From: Paragonimus skrjabini miyazakii
Taxonomy: Eukaryota; Platyhelminthes; Trematoda; Plagiorchiida; Troglotrematidae
Length of the DNA stretch: 64,000 nucleotides
NCBI GenBank assembly: GCA_014338405.1
Contig: JTDE01000207.1
Coordinates: 78,116-142,115 of the forward strand
Direction: 5' to 3'
Shown: positions 23,600 to 33,800 of the stretch, piece by piece
Layout: every line of letters begins with the position of its first letter
How positions within the stretch are numbered: the first letter of the stretch is position 1
Position numbers and translations under genes: made by a program
Notes under the pieces: model-generated
Seen by the model: only the letters and a program-made list of their open reading frames with translations
What the model was told of the DNA's origin: nothing
Database searches by the model: none

Positions 23600-23870
23600 A
23601 ACGATTATGAGAAAGACAAAGTAGCAAACAAGACTCGTTTTTCTGTGTTTGATCATCAAGCTAATTACAGCACAATACATATGAAAACAGTAGCTAGGAT
23701 GAATCAGAGAAACGTTCAGTAGAGGTCATAGACTGCCTGTTTATCAGTTACACAAATTGTGGGCTTGATTGCTCGTGGGCCATGGGAGATTGTGTCCGCA
23801 CAAACGTCTTCTGAGTGCAAAGTTCAGGGTTGCACAATCGAATAGTAGTGATCTCGGCAATAGTAAACCT
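23600..23870 (+). repeat. Dispersed repeat, copy 1
   Basis: Blocks GACAAAGTAGCAAACAA, AGCTAATTACAGCACAAT, GGGCTTGATTGCTCGTGGGC, GTCCGCACAAACGTCTTCTG and GAGTGCAAAGTTCAGGGTTG recur in the same order and strand near 27490-27690. It is an unnamed interspersed repeat. The GGGTTGCACAATCG part could be a worn tRNA-type B box, which would make it a second SINE family, but this is uncertain. Confidence 0.6.
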
Positions 23871-23904
23871 TCGGAATCTTACCAATTTTGATCGATTCCT
23901 TGGC

Positions 23905-24275
23905 ACTTGGAGTTAACAGGACAGTTACTGTGTCTCCATTTCGAGACGATCGGGCAACCTGATCATTACTCACAAGCGAAAGTGGTTGAGCGTTCACATA
24001 TGATTATTCAGTCGTGCCTAACGTGAGGTCATTGGCGCAGTGGTAAACACGGTTGCCTGCTCATGAACAGCGTGTTCGTGGTTCAAGTCCAGGCAGTGAC
24101 GATTATATGCACTACTGACCAGCTCTACTGAGAGCGAAACTCGAGTCTAGTGCTTCTGTTGTTCGGAAGGGGCCCACTGGATATTCTATGGGAATGCGAC
24201 AGCTGCGATCACTTGTGGGTGATGTTCAAATTGAAATAAACCAAATCCCGGACTACTCATCAGTAATCTAAAATA
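23905..24275 (+). mobile_element. tRNA-derived SINE, best-preserved copy
   Basis: A head of about 125 bp (GAGTTAACAGGACAGTTACT, then CAACCTGATCATTACTCACA) is followed by a tRNA-like segment. Box A is TGGCGCAGTGG at 24033-24043 and box B is GGTTCAAGTCC at 24080-24090, both fitting Pol III internal promoters. Then come an unrelated body (GAGCGAAACTCGAGTCTAGT) and a conserved tail (GGGTGATGTTCAAATTGAAA, then CTACTCATCAGTAATCTAAA). Related pieces lie at 8.6-9.2, 20.6, 30.0-30.3, 58.1-58.7 and probably 62.7 kb. SINEs code for nothing and depend on a LINE partner; the partner is unknown. Confidence 0.85.
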
Positions 24276-24317
24276 ACGTTTGTAAAGTGTAGAATGTTCA
24301 ATGACTGAACTTAATTT

Positions 24318-24735
24318 GTTAGTCTCCAGTATGCGCATAAGAACGTCAGCTCACAAGAGATCAAGAGGTGACGCCATTGCTCTTCCACCTCTCTGCTGGT
24401 AGATTGCATTGTTAAAAGTAAACTGAACGTTACTAATGCAAAGCGCTATCAATTCTCGTGGCTCATCTTTCGGGTAGCCCACGTATTTGGTGTTGCGTTT
24501 GATATAATCCCACAGGTAGTCAGTTGTCTCTTGTAGAGGCACGTTCATAAATAGTGAAGAGGCATCGCATGAGAATATTGTTTGATTGCTTAGGTTCATG
24601 TCTTGGATCACGTCAGTGAAATGAAGCGTATCCCAGAAACGGTGTTTCGCTAGCTCCAACCTGATGAGTTCGAGGAGACCGGCAAACAATTTGACCAGAG
24701 TATGATAAGGCGAGTTGCACATATCTAAAATGATT
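24318..24735 (-). pseudogene. Penelope-like element reverse transcriptase fragment
   Basis: The minus strand encodes LDMCNSPYHTLVKLFAGLLE, a DVIQDMNLSNQTIFSCDASS segment with the motif A aspartate, SLFMNVPLQET, and NVQFTFNNAIYQQRGGRAMAS. The last is a worn form of the PLE motif that usually reads as DGVAMGSPLG. A TAG interrupts the next conserved block (ADVLMRILE). The catalytic YxDD region is absent. This is a dead fragment of about 140 codons, immediately right of the SINE copy that ends at 24275. Confidence 0.75.
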
Positions 24736-24769
24736 AGTTGAATTAAACTTAATATAGTTACGACCATAT

Positions 24770-27480
24770 TAAATTTTCGTGCACCGATTTTTACAACCTA
24801 ATGTAAAAATACTGTTTGAATCACTGGAGTCATTGGAGTTGAACAATTATAATGAAGTCTGTATTGTCTGTGACATCTAACTGTAATCGACGGTCTTGAA
24901 AAAGCCGTCACCAAATGAATAGACACCGTGTGAATCTATCAGTTTGAACATCACTCTACTTGATATCATTTTTCTTACTGGTAAATGTTTTCCAAACAGC
25001 TTTCTTCGAAGGAAAGCACCAGACTCAAGTTGCGTTATTGTTAAGGCACGTCAGCAGTTCATACTTTGTCACAATCAGGATATGAGATTTGACTACTGAT
25101 TATAAAACGACAATTGAAATTTCGTATATGAACATTCGAACACTTTCGCATGAGAGTAGTGATCAGGTTACTCAATAATCTCGATAGGAGATATAATGAA
25201 TGTGTTTTTAACTCCAACTGATGATCTGGCCATCAAGATTTCTGAGTCACATGAAAATCTCTGATTTCATTAATCAAACTGGAAAGCATTTCAGGTCATC
25301 GATGATATGAAAAAGAATGTCTCAGAAGTACTAACTTTCACAGAGCTTTGAGATGAAATAAAACTAGATGAAATTAAGGGAAGTAAGAGAAACACAACTT
25401 GGAAGCAGACATTCAAGAATAAGATAAACTCATGTCAACAGAAAATTAATTTCACTGGAGGTCGTAAACTACTTAAAGTTTGTCCAGGTGTACATGCCGC
25501 CTGCAAAATGAGGATATTCTCATAAATGTGCCCATTAACTATTTGGTTCGAAATATACATGCAGTCAGCTAGAATAAGAACAACCTAACTACTGTATGTT
25601 TTGGAGAAATCCTGCAGGCTACCTAGTGCACGTCGGTTAACATGCTGGAATAAAATGGTTACAATTGGGCTGTGAGAAGGTTAGCAACGGTCTGTTGATA
25701 TTGACTCCGTATGAATGGATTGTGTTCGTGGATCTAGTGGATTCAGTACGAGGTAGCTTGTTGGACGGATATGGATGTATCACTCAGCAGGGCTTAAGAG
25801 TAGAGTCATAAAATCTACAACTGGTCTCACGGTGGAATATCTGGCAGGTACGGGTCACGGCGTGAACTTTACCCAGTGTTTTCGGGTGTTCTGTGACGCA
25901 CCCGGATGACAAACAAAATTACTACAACATCCAAACGCAGTGAATGATGAAATAAACACGACTCGATTACATAATTGTGTCTTATATTTTCATACGAAAC
26001 TTATCCAAGCCCTTGAACACCCTTGACCTCTACAAACTTGCCAACCAACACACAGCCCGTTCCAACTGAGTTAACATTAGAGGAACGTCAACACCACCGT
26101 ACTGGTGGACAGAACGGAGGCAATTACCTTCTCACTTTTCAGTTGTAAACGCGCGATTTTCTCGTTTTAATCAACATGGATTAACTAGCCCTCAAAACTT
26201 TAGTGAACTGATGATTCATTCCTCATCACGCAACTGCTTACGATACTCCATTGAGGGCACCGTTATGGCTGGTTAAGGTTGTCTTTTGAACACCAAAGGA
26301 CTGTTATATGTCCCCATGACAAATTATCTGGGCTGCAGCTTCAATAAGTTGCGCTGAACACGGCGGTTCGTACCAAGCGCAAACCTGTACGTCAATGGAT
26401 TTTAAGTAGTGTTTTGGCCCATTCCTAACTAAACCCAGCATTCAAAATGAACAAAATTCGTCCGAGCTTCATATCAGTTTCTCTCCGGACAACACAGTGA
26501 CACTACCAGCCAGACAGCAAGCCAGTGCAGAAACAACTTATATTAACTCATACCAAATTAAAGGGGGTCCAATACAGGTATGGTTGATAACGCTGTTCAT
26601 GTGGTAACTGTAACGGCTTCAGAAACATTCGTATAAAAATCTATCTCCGATATATTATCGGTATGTAATACAATAACGCTATTTAAGCCATTGTTCACAG
26701 AAAGAAAATGAACGAGTCATTAAAACGTACTTTATTTCTCACAGGCTGTACTTCCAGCATCTGCTTAATATCTTATACTAGGTATGCTAGACAAGATGGC
26801 GTAAATAACTCAAAATTGGGATAAACCCGTGAGTCGTACACCAAGGAAAATTCCCCTGGCCTAAACGTGTCGTTTAAGCTTGCTTAGTTATCGAGGTGCG
26901 GTTAGGAAGCAGGCTGCGATTTTCTCATGCGACCGTCCCTAGGTCTCGCTTGCCGACGAAAGTACGAAGATTATCGTCAACCAAACATTACTTATTCTGT
27001 TACAGGTGCAGAGCGTTAATCACCTTACTTTTACGGGCATCAGACAGAAGCCTGTTCATTGTGTTCCAACGATGCAACTTCAGAATTAGTTTTGAGATTT
27101 ACCATTTGTGTTATTACCTCCAATGGTCGCTACCTGTTCGTTTCGTCAATGTATAAATGGATCAATAAACCTAGACGAATACTATGGTCACCATCGAACT
27201 TAGCATGTTATACTCTGACACGTCGCTAATTCCGAAATGTCAGCCAGATCGCGGTTTGCATATTAAGACGTCGGTCCGGTACATTTACTATTTCATTCTA
27301 AATAAAGGTTGAACACACTTGTATGGCTATAAACAGTACTTGCTTTTATTAAAGATTTATCTACCTACTTGGTGATTTGCAAGTAGTTCTGAATAGGAAG
27401 CAAATGATTCCGCCTGAGCGTCGTGTTTCATTCAGCTGTACTCAGCCGCACAACAAATGCAGATAAAATTCAAATGGCAC
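24770..27480. other. No supported gene
   Basis: Mixed AT-rich and moderately GC-rich sequence. A short hairpin (CACCACCGTACTGGTGG) lies near 26090. The open frame at 26896-27156 (+) carries no recognisable domain. The part at about 25640-26110 has a more transposon-like texture, but I could not assign it. Confidence 0.35.
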
Positions 27481-27489
27481 CGACCAACA

Positions 27490-27690
27490 AATTACCCATG
27501 GGGACGACAAAGTGGCGAAAAATACTTGTTTTCTTAGCTTGAATTACAGCGCAATCACTGTTCCAAATTACAGGCTTGATTGATTGTGGGGCGGTGGAGT
27601 TCAAGTGTTCGCACGCGCTTCGGAGTGCAAAGGTCACGGTTACGCAATCGGTCACTTTCAGGGATTGACAATGAACACGCCATCCATGAC
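27490..27690 (+). repeat. Dispersed repeat, copy 2
   Basis: Homologous to 23600-23870 in the same orientation: GACAAAGTGGCGAAAAATAC, GAATTACAGCGCAATCAC, GGCTTGATTGATTGTGGGGC and CGGAGTGCAAAGGTCACGGT. It is internally deleted relative to copy 1 (about 11 bp missing before the GAATTACAGC block). Confidence 0.6.
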
Positions 27691-27699
27691 CTCTACTGA

Positions 27700-30015
27700 T
27701 CATATTTCTGACCCACCTTAGTTGATGTTTTCATATTTATTGTGTTGTAATTAACTTGAGTAGCAAACACAGAAAATAAGTTCTTTTTATTACTTCGTCA
27801 TTAATGTGAATTCACTGGGTATTTTCGAACGAAATCACTCGTGTCTAAATCGTTCAAAAATTATACTAAGCAAACGAATCAGTGACAAAAACTATTTAGA
27901 ACTGAGTAAATTTAAACGTTCATGAATGTTATTTTTTGTATCTTAATTTCGCGTTCTCAAAAGGCAAACTTCTTCTAATCCGCTGTCTCAGTGCTTTAGA
28001 TTTGCAAATATTTTACATAAATGTTGGTCTATGATCATCACTTTATAACTGTTTCTAAAAACTCTCGGTAACTAGACGCAACAGGCGGGCAAATTAAACA
28101 CTGTTCCCCTCTGGCCAATATTTAGTGGCTGATTTGTTTGACTACAACTAATCGGTCGTTCATATAATGAAATGACTTAGTTGTGGAGAGTTATTAATAG
28201 CCAAAGGAGTGAGATGTTTAACTATTTGTGTAAAATCGTAGCCGGGATTGCAGAAACAAGCGGTATTGTTACCCATTATCAGGAGCCAAAATTAAACAAA
28301 ACTATTCGTGGGCGGTCTTGAGGTTTTCACCCACGTCTGACCACAGGATCTGGAAGGGAGTTTGTTTAGCTAACCCAAAAACTGGGCGTTGAATACAGTC
28401 TAGTCACCTAACCAGAGCGAAATGCGCACATGTTTCAATGGACTCACTATGAGCTTGGCTGGAGGTCATTGCTTTTTGCAATGAGGTAGCAAAATTCGTG
28501 TGAGATCAATATCCTTCAAATATGTTTGGGAAGTGCAGGTGATTTTCGTCAATGATTGACTTTTACAGATGCTAATGAAACGGTCACAGTTACACTAACT
28601 CAGCCATAGTGTGTCTCATACTCTTGCAAAGAAAAGTATTTCGTTCCCTCAGCATAACTTTCTTTCTCAAATGAGCTGCTGAATAAAACGGTGATTTGTT
28701 AGCCGAGAGTTCTCGTGTTCTCATAATCTTCATGTGATTAAGTTTAAATGTGAACAGCTTGTGATTATCCCAGACTTGATGTAATCATGTAACTGGACGT
28801 CAACGATTTCTCGGTGATGTCACGTTCCATTCTTGATAGGACGACCCACCGCGACTATTTGTCATTAAGCATGCAACCTACACGGCAGGCTCCTGAGAAG
28901 CATTTCTCGAATGTGTACTTCTTACACAAAGATCGCTAGTATTTCGCGATACAAGTATTCTTGAGGAGACCCCAGTTGCGGTTTTAAGCCAAAGTAAAAT
29001 TTGACCGATCCTGTTAAGCAACATCTGATTCATAATGTCGAGCTGAAATAGATCATATTCACACATGAATAAAATACCATCCTCCTCGGAAGAAAAACTC
29101 CTTGTTAAGAAAGAAACCCTGTTCGAGTGACTGTTTGACTTTTTACCACTCGGCATCATTAAACTTCCGTTTTATGGTGCAGGAAGTTCTAAAATAATTT
29201 CACTGTAAACCGTATCTTATGGCAGATCACCATCACTGTTACTAAAATATGTCTTACAATTCAACGTTCATACACGATTGCGTTAAAATGTGTATTAATT
29301 CGAACCCGACACAAACGGAAGCGACACAAACTCAACAGTAATCAATTCACGGATAGAAGAAGCCTGCGTCAGGGAAATGCAGCGTGACTGTATTTCAAAT
29401 AGTTGCCTGTTAGAACACGAGAGTTTAACTACACGAAGCTGAAGAAACCAGAAATAGCAACTTCTACGAAAATTTGTTCAAAATTTGCATACTAATTTCG
29501 ATTTGGTGAAACAAACCGGTACACTCCTCCGACACTATAAGTGACTAGTTTCACGAGAACACTTCTAACATCCATTTCCAAGACCGTGACAAACACTGAT
29601 TGTCTATTCTTCTGAGTGGAGTAAACGAATATATCTAACCCCTTAGAATAATCAAATGGTTCAATTTAATTCTGATCTACATCCTTCGGATCAAGTATCA
29701 TCTGGGCTTTTGAGAAAAAGAGACTGGCAGTTCACCCAAAAGCCCGTCTGGCATATTGTCAACTAGAGATCGTTGTAAATGAAATTATAATTTCGTGAAG
29801 TGCCAGCAAAAATATTCTTTCCACTAAAGCCTGGTATTCTACACATTTTAAGTAAAACTCCTCGCGTTTTCACTAAGATATTAAGACCAAGCGATTTGAA
29901 ACGAATACCATCATAACTCTTGAGTAGTAGGGATATAGTCTAATGTAAATTTAACCTCACTAAACAGTGGTCATAGTTGTTCCATTCTGACGGACTTTCA
30001 CCTAACACTTTTTGA
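27700..30015. other. No supported gene
   Basis: A 93-codon frame at 28878-29159 (minus) encodes polar sequence with QMLLNRIGQILLWLKTATGV. It may derive from a repeat, but I cannot name it. The rest is AT-rich without recognisable features. Confidence 0.35.
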
Positions 30016-30021
30016 CAATGA

Positions 30022-30145
30022 GAACTGTACTCGAGTTTCGCCCTCATTAGGTCTTGTCAATCATGTATATTGTTGTCAGGACAAGGATTTAAGCTCCGAT
30101 CACACTTTTATCAGGTAACCGTATTGACCAATGCCCCACGGAGCA
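30022..30145 (-). mobile_element. SINE, tRNA-like head on minus strand
   Basis: The reverse complement reads GGGGCATTGGTCAATACGGTTACCTG..., a worn version of the SINE tRNA-like segment. It continues through a degraded B box to GAGGGCGAAACTCGAGTAC, as in the 24-kb copy. A plus-strand SINE body lies about 50 bp to the right, so the two pieces face away from each other. Confidence 0.65.
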
Positions 30146-30194
30146 CCACTGCATTATCATTTGCGAAAGCTCAATCACATTGGCTTGTGAATAG

Positions 30195-30335
30195 TGTAAG
30201 TAGCAAGGATACATATTATTGACAGGCTCTAGTTAAGACAAAACTTGCGTCTAGTGCTTCTTTCAGAAAGGGTGTAACTGGAAAATTTCTGGGAATATGG
30301 AAACTGTGATAACTAATGGGCGATGTATGAGTCAT
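30195..30335 (+). mobile_element. SINE body fragment
   Basis: CTCTAGTTAAGACAAAACTT, GCGTCTAGTGCTTCTTTCAG and TGGGCGATGTATGAGTCATG follow the order of the SINE body and tail, with moderate divergence. Confidence 0.6.
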
Positions 30336-31059
30336 GGATATCATTAAAGTGCATTCAATGTTACTTTAAAGATACTGAAAAGTGCCCGAAAGCCTGTCTT
30401 ATCTTGTGCACATGAAGCAAACAAGGTATATCGCTTATGAACTTCTGTTACATCTGGAGGTTTAGTAAAACGAGAATGAAAAACAGCTACATGATTAGTA
30501 TAATTTTAAAATCTGATGATCGCCGCTTTCCAGAATGGCATCACATAACGCAAATTTATGATGTACGCAACCTGAATCGCCAGTTTTCTTAGTCTCTATT
30601 GTAAACCCTCAAAAGTATACTCTGGCTTGCCCACGGTACAGTTAATGCGCTTGACAGAAATCGGATTCCCCTCCTGTTAATAGTTAACATGGAAAATCAA
30701 GGTCCCGAATATAACTCGACTCTCCCCGTTAATTGCTCCCATGACAAACCAAAAGACGGGTGCACAAAACAACTTTGTTCCGCTCCGAAAACGTGTGCGC
30801 AAAGGAGAAAATTACAAGGTATTTATATGGTGCATAGCGACCTAAAACATTCTCAAATCAGAAAATTGAAGGACGACTACCAGAAATAGTGGTTAAGGTC
30901 ACTAAGCCATCAATGAATATAGTGGAACAAAGGTCGAACAGATGAAAAAATTAGCGAAGTGTGCCTTTCGATTGTTCACGACATTTCTGCTCATTCTTAT
31001 TAGATAAAATTGTCTTCTCAAAGAAAGGGGTGCCTCTGGACGGAAAATATGGATTCCGT
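30336..31059. other. Mostly featureless; holds one candidate coding exon
   Basis: Apart from the candidate exon at 30684-30818 I see no gene or repeat. Confidence 0.4.
30684..30818 (+). CDS. Candidate first coding exon of an unknown gene
   Basis: A pyrimidine-rich acceptor (GGATTCCCCTCCTGTTAATAG) is followed within 5 nt by an ATG in good context (AACATGG at 30689). An open frame of 43 codons then ends at a possible donor, ATTACAAG|GTATTT, in phase 1. The peptide is Cys-rich and polar (MENQGPEYNSTLPVNCSHDK, with further Cys at the TKQLCSAPKTCAQR part). I do not recognise a family and see no partner exon. It may be a chance frame. Confidence 0.25.
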
Positions 31060-31850
31060 AACGCATCTTCCGTGAAGACCGCTGGATTCAATCATGGGAC
31101 TGTTTCCGAGGATCAACTTGAACGGGTTTGACCGGTCTACTGAATCTGTTCGTCCGTCATTTCCACCTCAGCGGATAGTTTTGTTCGGCTTCCTGGGACT
31201 GTAGCGTCAGTTCAGTCGAGTGTTCGGTTTTGGTAGGTCGTTACTGTTTCTTCAAGTCGAAAACGTTCGGGAAAATGTCGAGTTGTGCGGTTGTTCCCAC
31301 TTGTTGGTTGCAGATCTGGTTTACTTGTCAGACACATGTGGCTTGGCCGACTTTCATTTCATAGAGTACTGATCCACTCTGTTGGACAATTATTCCTCTC
31401 TTCTAGTTCAGCGGTCCATAAAAAGTGCGTGTAAGAACCGGCTGGCCGATTGTGAAGTAACGTGCACCAGCTCCGTGTCTTTGATTGCACTGTCTTTCCA
31501 TTCCTGCATTGCATTCTCTCATCCTGTTTAGATACGGGATCATTATATTCAAGGCGATTCTCAATTTTTTATTGAACATGCATTCCGTCGGCGTCTTACT
31601 GTCTGGGACGTTCGGATTTGGGGCTGCTCGGTAATTGGTCAGGTAGGTCTGTAAAACATGACTTGGGGCCCTTCTCCTTCGACTTTTAACAACGCTCGCT
31701 TCAAGGTGTCAATAAGTCTCTGAGCTTGTTCACTCAACTGAAGATGGTAAACTGGAGATTGCATGTTGAGCGGATTCCTCAACAGTCTCCGTATGTGGAG
31801 GCCAAAGAACAAAACCTTACGTCTCACTGCGACAACAAGCATGGCTCATT
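31060..31850 (-). pseudogene. Ty3/gypsy-type integrase fragment (second family)
   Basis: The minus strand encodes a worn integrase C-terminal half. QAQRLIDTLKRALLKVEGEG corresponds to the post-catalytic-Glu helix. After a frameshift, QTYLTNYRAAPNPNVPDSKT and PTECMFNKKLRIALNIM fit the conserved YR.TPH..T..SP.E..F segment. GSVLYEMKVG follows, then a basic end (PLRW..., RFSRPVKPVQVDP) like those of fluke gypsy elements. The catalytic core upstream is missing and frames are broken. It differs from the element at 37-41.6 kb. Confidence 0.65.
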
Positions 31851-32056
31851 GGGTAATACTATTTAAGAATTATGTAAATGTAATGAAAGTCTATTAAATT
31901 AACCACTTGTTTAAACCCCAACATGATCGATGATCCAGAATCGGGCCAGTCCAGTATTTCTTTAATATATAACATTATAATTGAACAGACAATCTCACCG
32001 TTACATCCCCGCCATTCGGTAGCTTCTTTTTTCTGTATTGGATCAATCGGACCAAA
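31851..32056. other. Junction between gypsy fragment and PLE tail
   Basis: Short AT-rich stretch; nothing recognised. Confidence 0.3.
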
Positions 32057-32440
32057 CAGGTGAAAACTGATCAAGCTTACAAAGTGATATATCGCGCGCC
32101 AGGCAACCCATCAAAAGTGGTCCGAGTCAGAACACTTTGTACTGCCGAGGTCATTGGAATCAGGCTGCTTGACTCAGCATTATGTCATCAAAAACGGTTT
32201 GTTCAGGCGCTGCACCTACCATGGCCACAACTCTATCGGATCGGTGTCCAACCTGCGCAGTCAAACCAATGGACCAGCGTGACGCAACCGACCAGCCAAG
32301 CCATCGACAATTGACTGAACAGTGACCTAGTTTCTCTGTAATAAATCTGATCGATATTTCGATCTAACTCTATTAACCCCTTATATAATTGCACCGACCT
32401 GAAGATGAATCATCGAAAACATATGTTCACCTATATGTCT
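32057..32440 (+). mobile_element. Penelope-like element 3' end
   Basis: A plus-strand frame (32060-32314) encodes AYKVIYRAPGNPSKVVRVRT, then LCTAEVIGIRLLDSALCHQK and FVQALHLPWP. This is the conserved PLE C-terminus, matching the element at 0.4-0.9 kb block for block but from a different subfamily. It ends with a TGA at about 32312. The 3' non-coding part contains CTGAAGATGAATCATCGAAA (about 32399-32418), which could be a worn hammerhead-type core; PLE terminal repeats are known to carry such ribozymes. GIY-YIG and RT are missing. Confidence 0.7.
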
Positions 32441-32849
32441 TTACTCTCACTATCGTAATGGGCATATTCGAAACGGATCAGATAGCAGTTAGTGATGCTG
32501 CACGTACCATTAATATCGGCCAATTACACACTCTGATGCATATCTATAAATCCATGTTCTTGTCACATGAATAACAGCTGTTTACTGCAACTAGTCAGAG
32601 GTTTTCTCCTCATTACTTACGCGGAAGGTTTGAATTCAAGTGCAATTCCTAAGATATTTCGAATCTTTTACTTCCGAATAGTACAACAAACAGTAATCTT
32701 AATACGACATTCACCGGATGAGATGATCAGAGCCAATATTTTCTTTTGATTAAATCATAGTTGAGGTTGAGATGACGATAAACTAAATCCTGTGTGACCC
32801 GGTCAGCTGGGCAAGTCGGTAAGGCTTTATTGCTGTCACGGATATTAAG

Positions 32850-33800
32850 GCACTAGGTTTGCTTGATGCTGTGTGTGTATATAATGCAAGTAAGACATTT
32901 TCCTTCCTTCAGCCTTCTCCGGGCGGAAGTGCTGTTTCCACACATTCACCTCAAATTTGTATCAATGGAGACGGTGTCAACTGCTGCGCGGATTTTTGTT
33001 ACTTAGGTAGCAATTTATCCACCAATCTGTCCGTGGTCCGCAAGTTGAGAGCTCGTGTGGCAAAGGCTAGTACTGCTTTCGGACGTGTTTGGAAGAGCCA
33101 CAGCCTGAAGCCGAGCACTAAGCTCTTCGTCCACCGCTCAATATTGCTGTCTATACTGCTGTACGGCAATGAAGCATGGACACTGTATCAGCAGAATATG
33201 CGCCATCTGAGCCGTTTCCACTTGCAGTGTCTAAGACGCACCTTGAGTATTCGGTGGTCGTACATGGTTCCAAACACTGAGGTACTACGGCGAGCGGATG
33301 GAAGCCGTGCTGATGCTGAATCAGCTTCGCTGGCTTGGTCACATCCGTTGGATGGATGATGACCGTATTCTGAAGCAGCTGCTGTATGGACAACTGAGAT
33401 CAGGTAGGTGAAATCCTGGTAGTCAAAAGCGGAAATACCAGGATTTTGTGCAGGTTGATCTTTCACGTTGTAAAATNNNNNNNNNNNNNNNNNNNNNNNN
33501 NNNNNNNNNNNNNNNNNNNNNNNNNNNNNNNNNNNNNNNNNNNNNNNNNNNNNNNNNNNNNNNNNNNNNNNNNNNNCGCTGAACCTGGCGTTCTGGAGAA
33601 ATACGATTCGGACGAGCGTCCACGAGTTCATTGAGCATTCTTTTGCGGACGAGAACGAAAGCGCGCCGTACGCAAGGGAACCATCGGTGCCATAGGTCGT
33701 GTTGATATGACTATATGGCTTTGCGATGTGTGCGGCCGCGAAAGTGCTGGTCACCTTGAATTAGTAAGTTACTAGCGTACTCATAATGCACCGTCGGCAA
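32850..33800 (+). pseudogene. APE-type LINE, C-terminal coding region and zinc-knuckle end
   Basis: After the RT domain, LINEs of this type carry a conserved region seen here in order: ICINGDGVNCCADFCYLGSN, LRARVAKASTAFGRVW, RSILLSILLYGNEAWTLY, RFHLQCLRRTLSIRW, VPNTEVLRRAD. After a frameshift comes AVLMLNQLRWLGHIRWMDDD and RILKQLLYGQLRSG. Beyond a 100-N gap the terminal Cys motif (WLCDVCGRESAGHLELVSY, stop, RTHN) is recognisable. RT and endonuclease are absent, so the copy is 5'-truncated, the usual fate of LINE insertions. Confidence 0.8.
33477..33576. other. Assembly gap (100 N)
   Basis: A gap of exactly 100 N, likely a scaffold join of unknown size, within the LINE C-terminal region. Confidence 0.99.

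Noticed and set aside
33425..33458. 11-bp hairpin (AAATCCTGGTA / TACCAGGATTT) as a regulatory structure
   Set aside because: It falls in the LINE C-terminal coding region where the sequence matches the expected protein motif; the pairing is probably chance.
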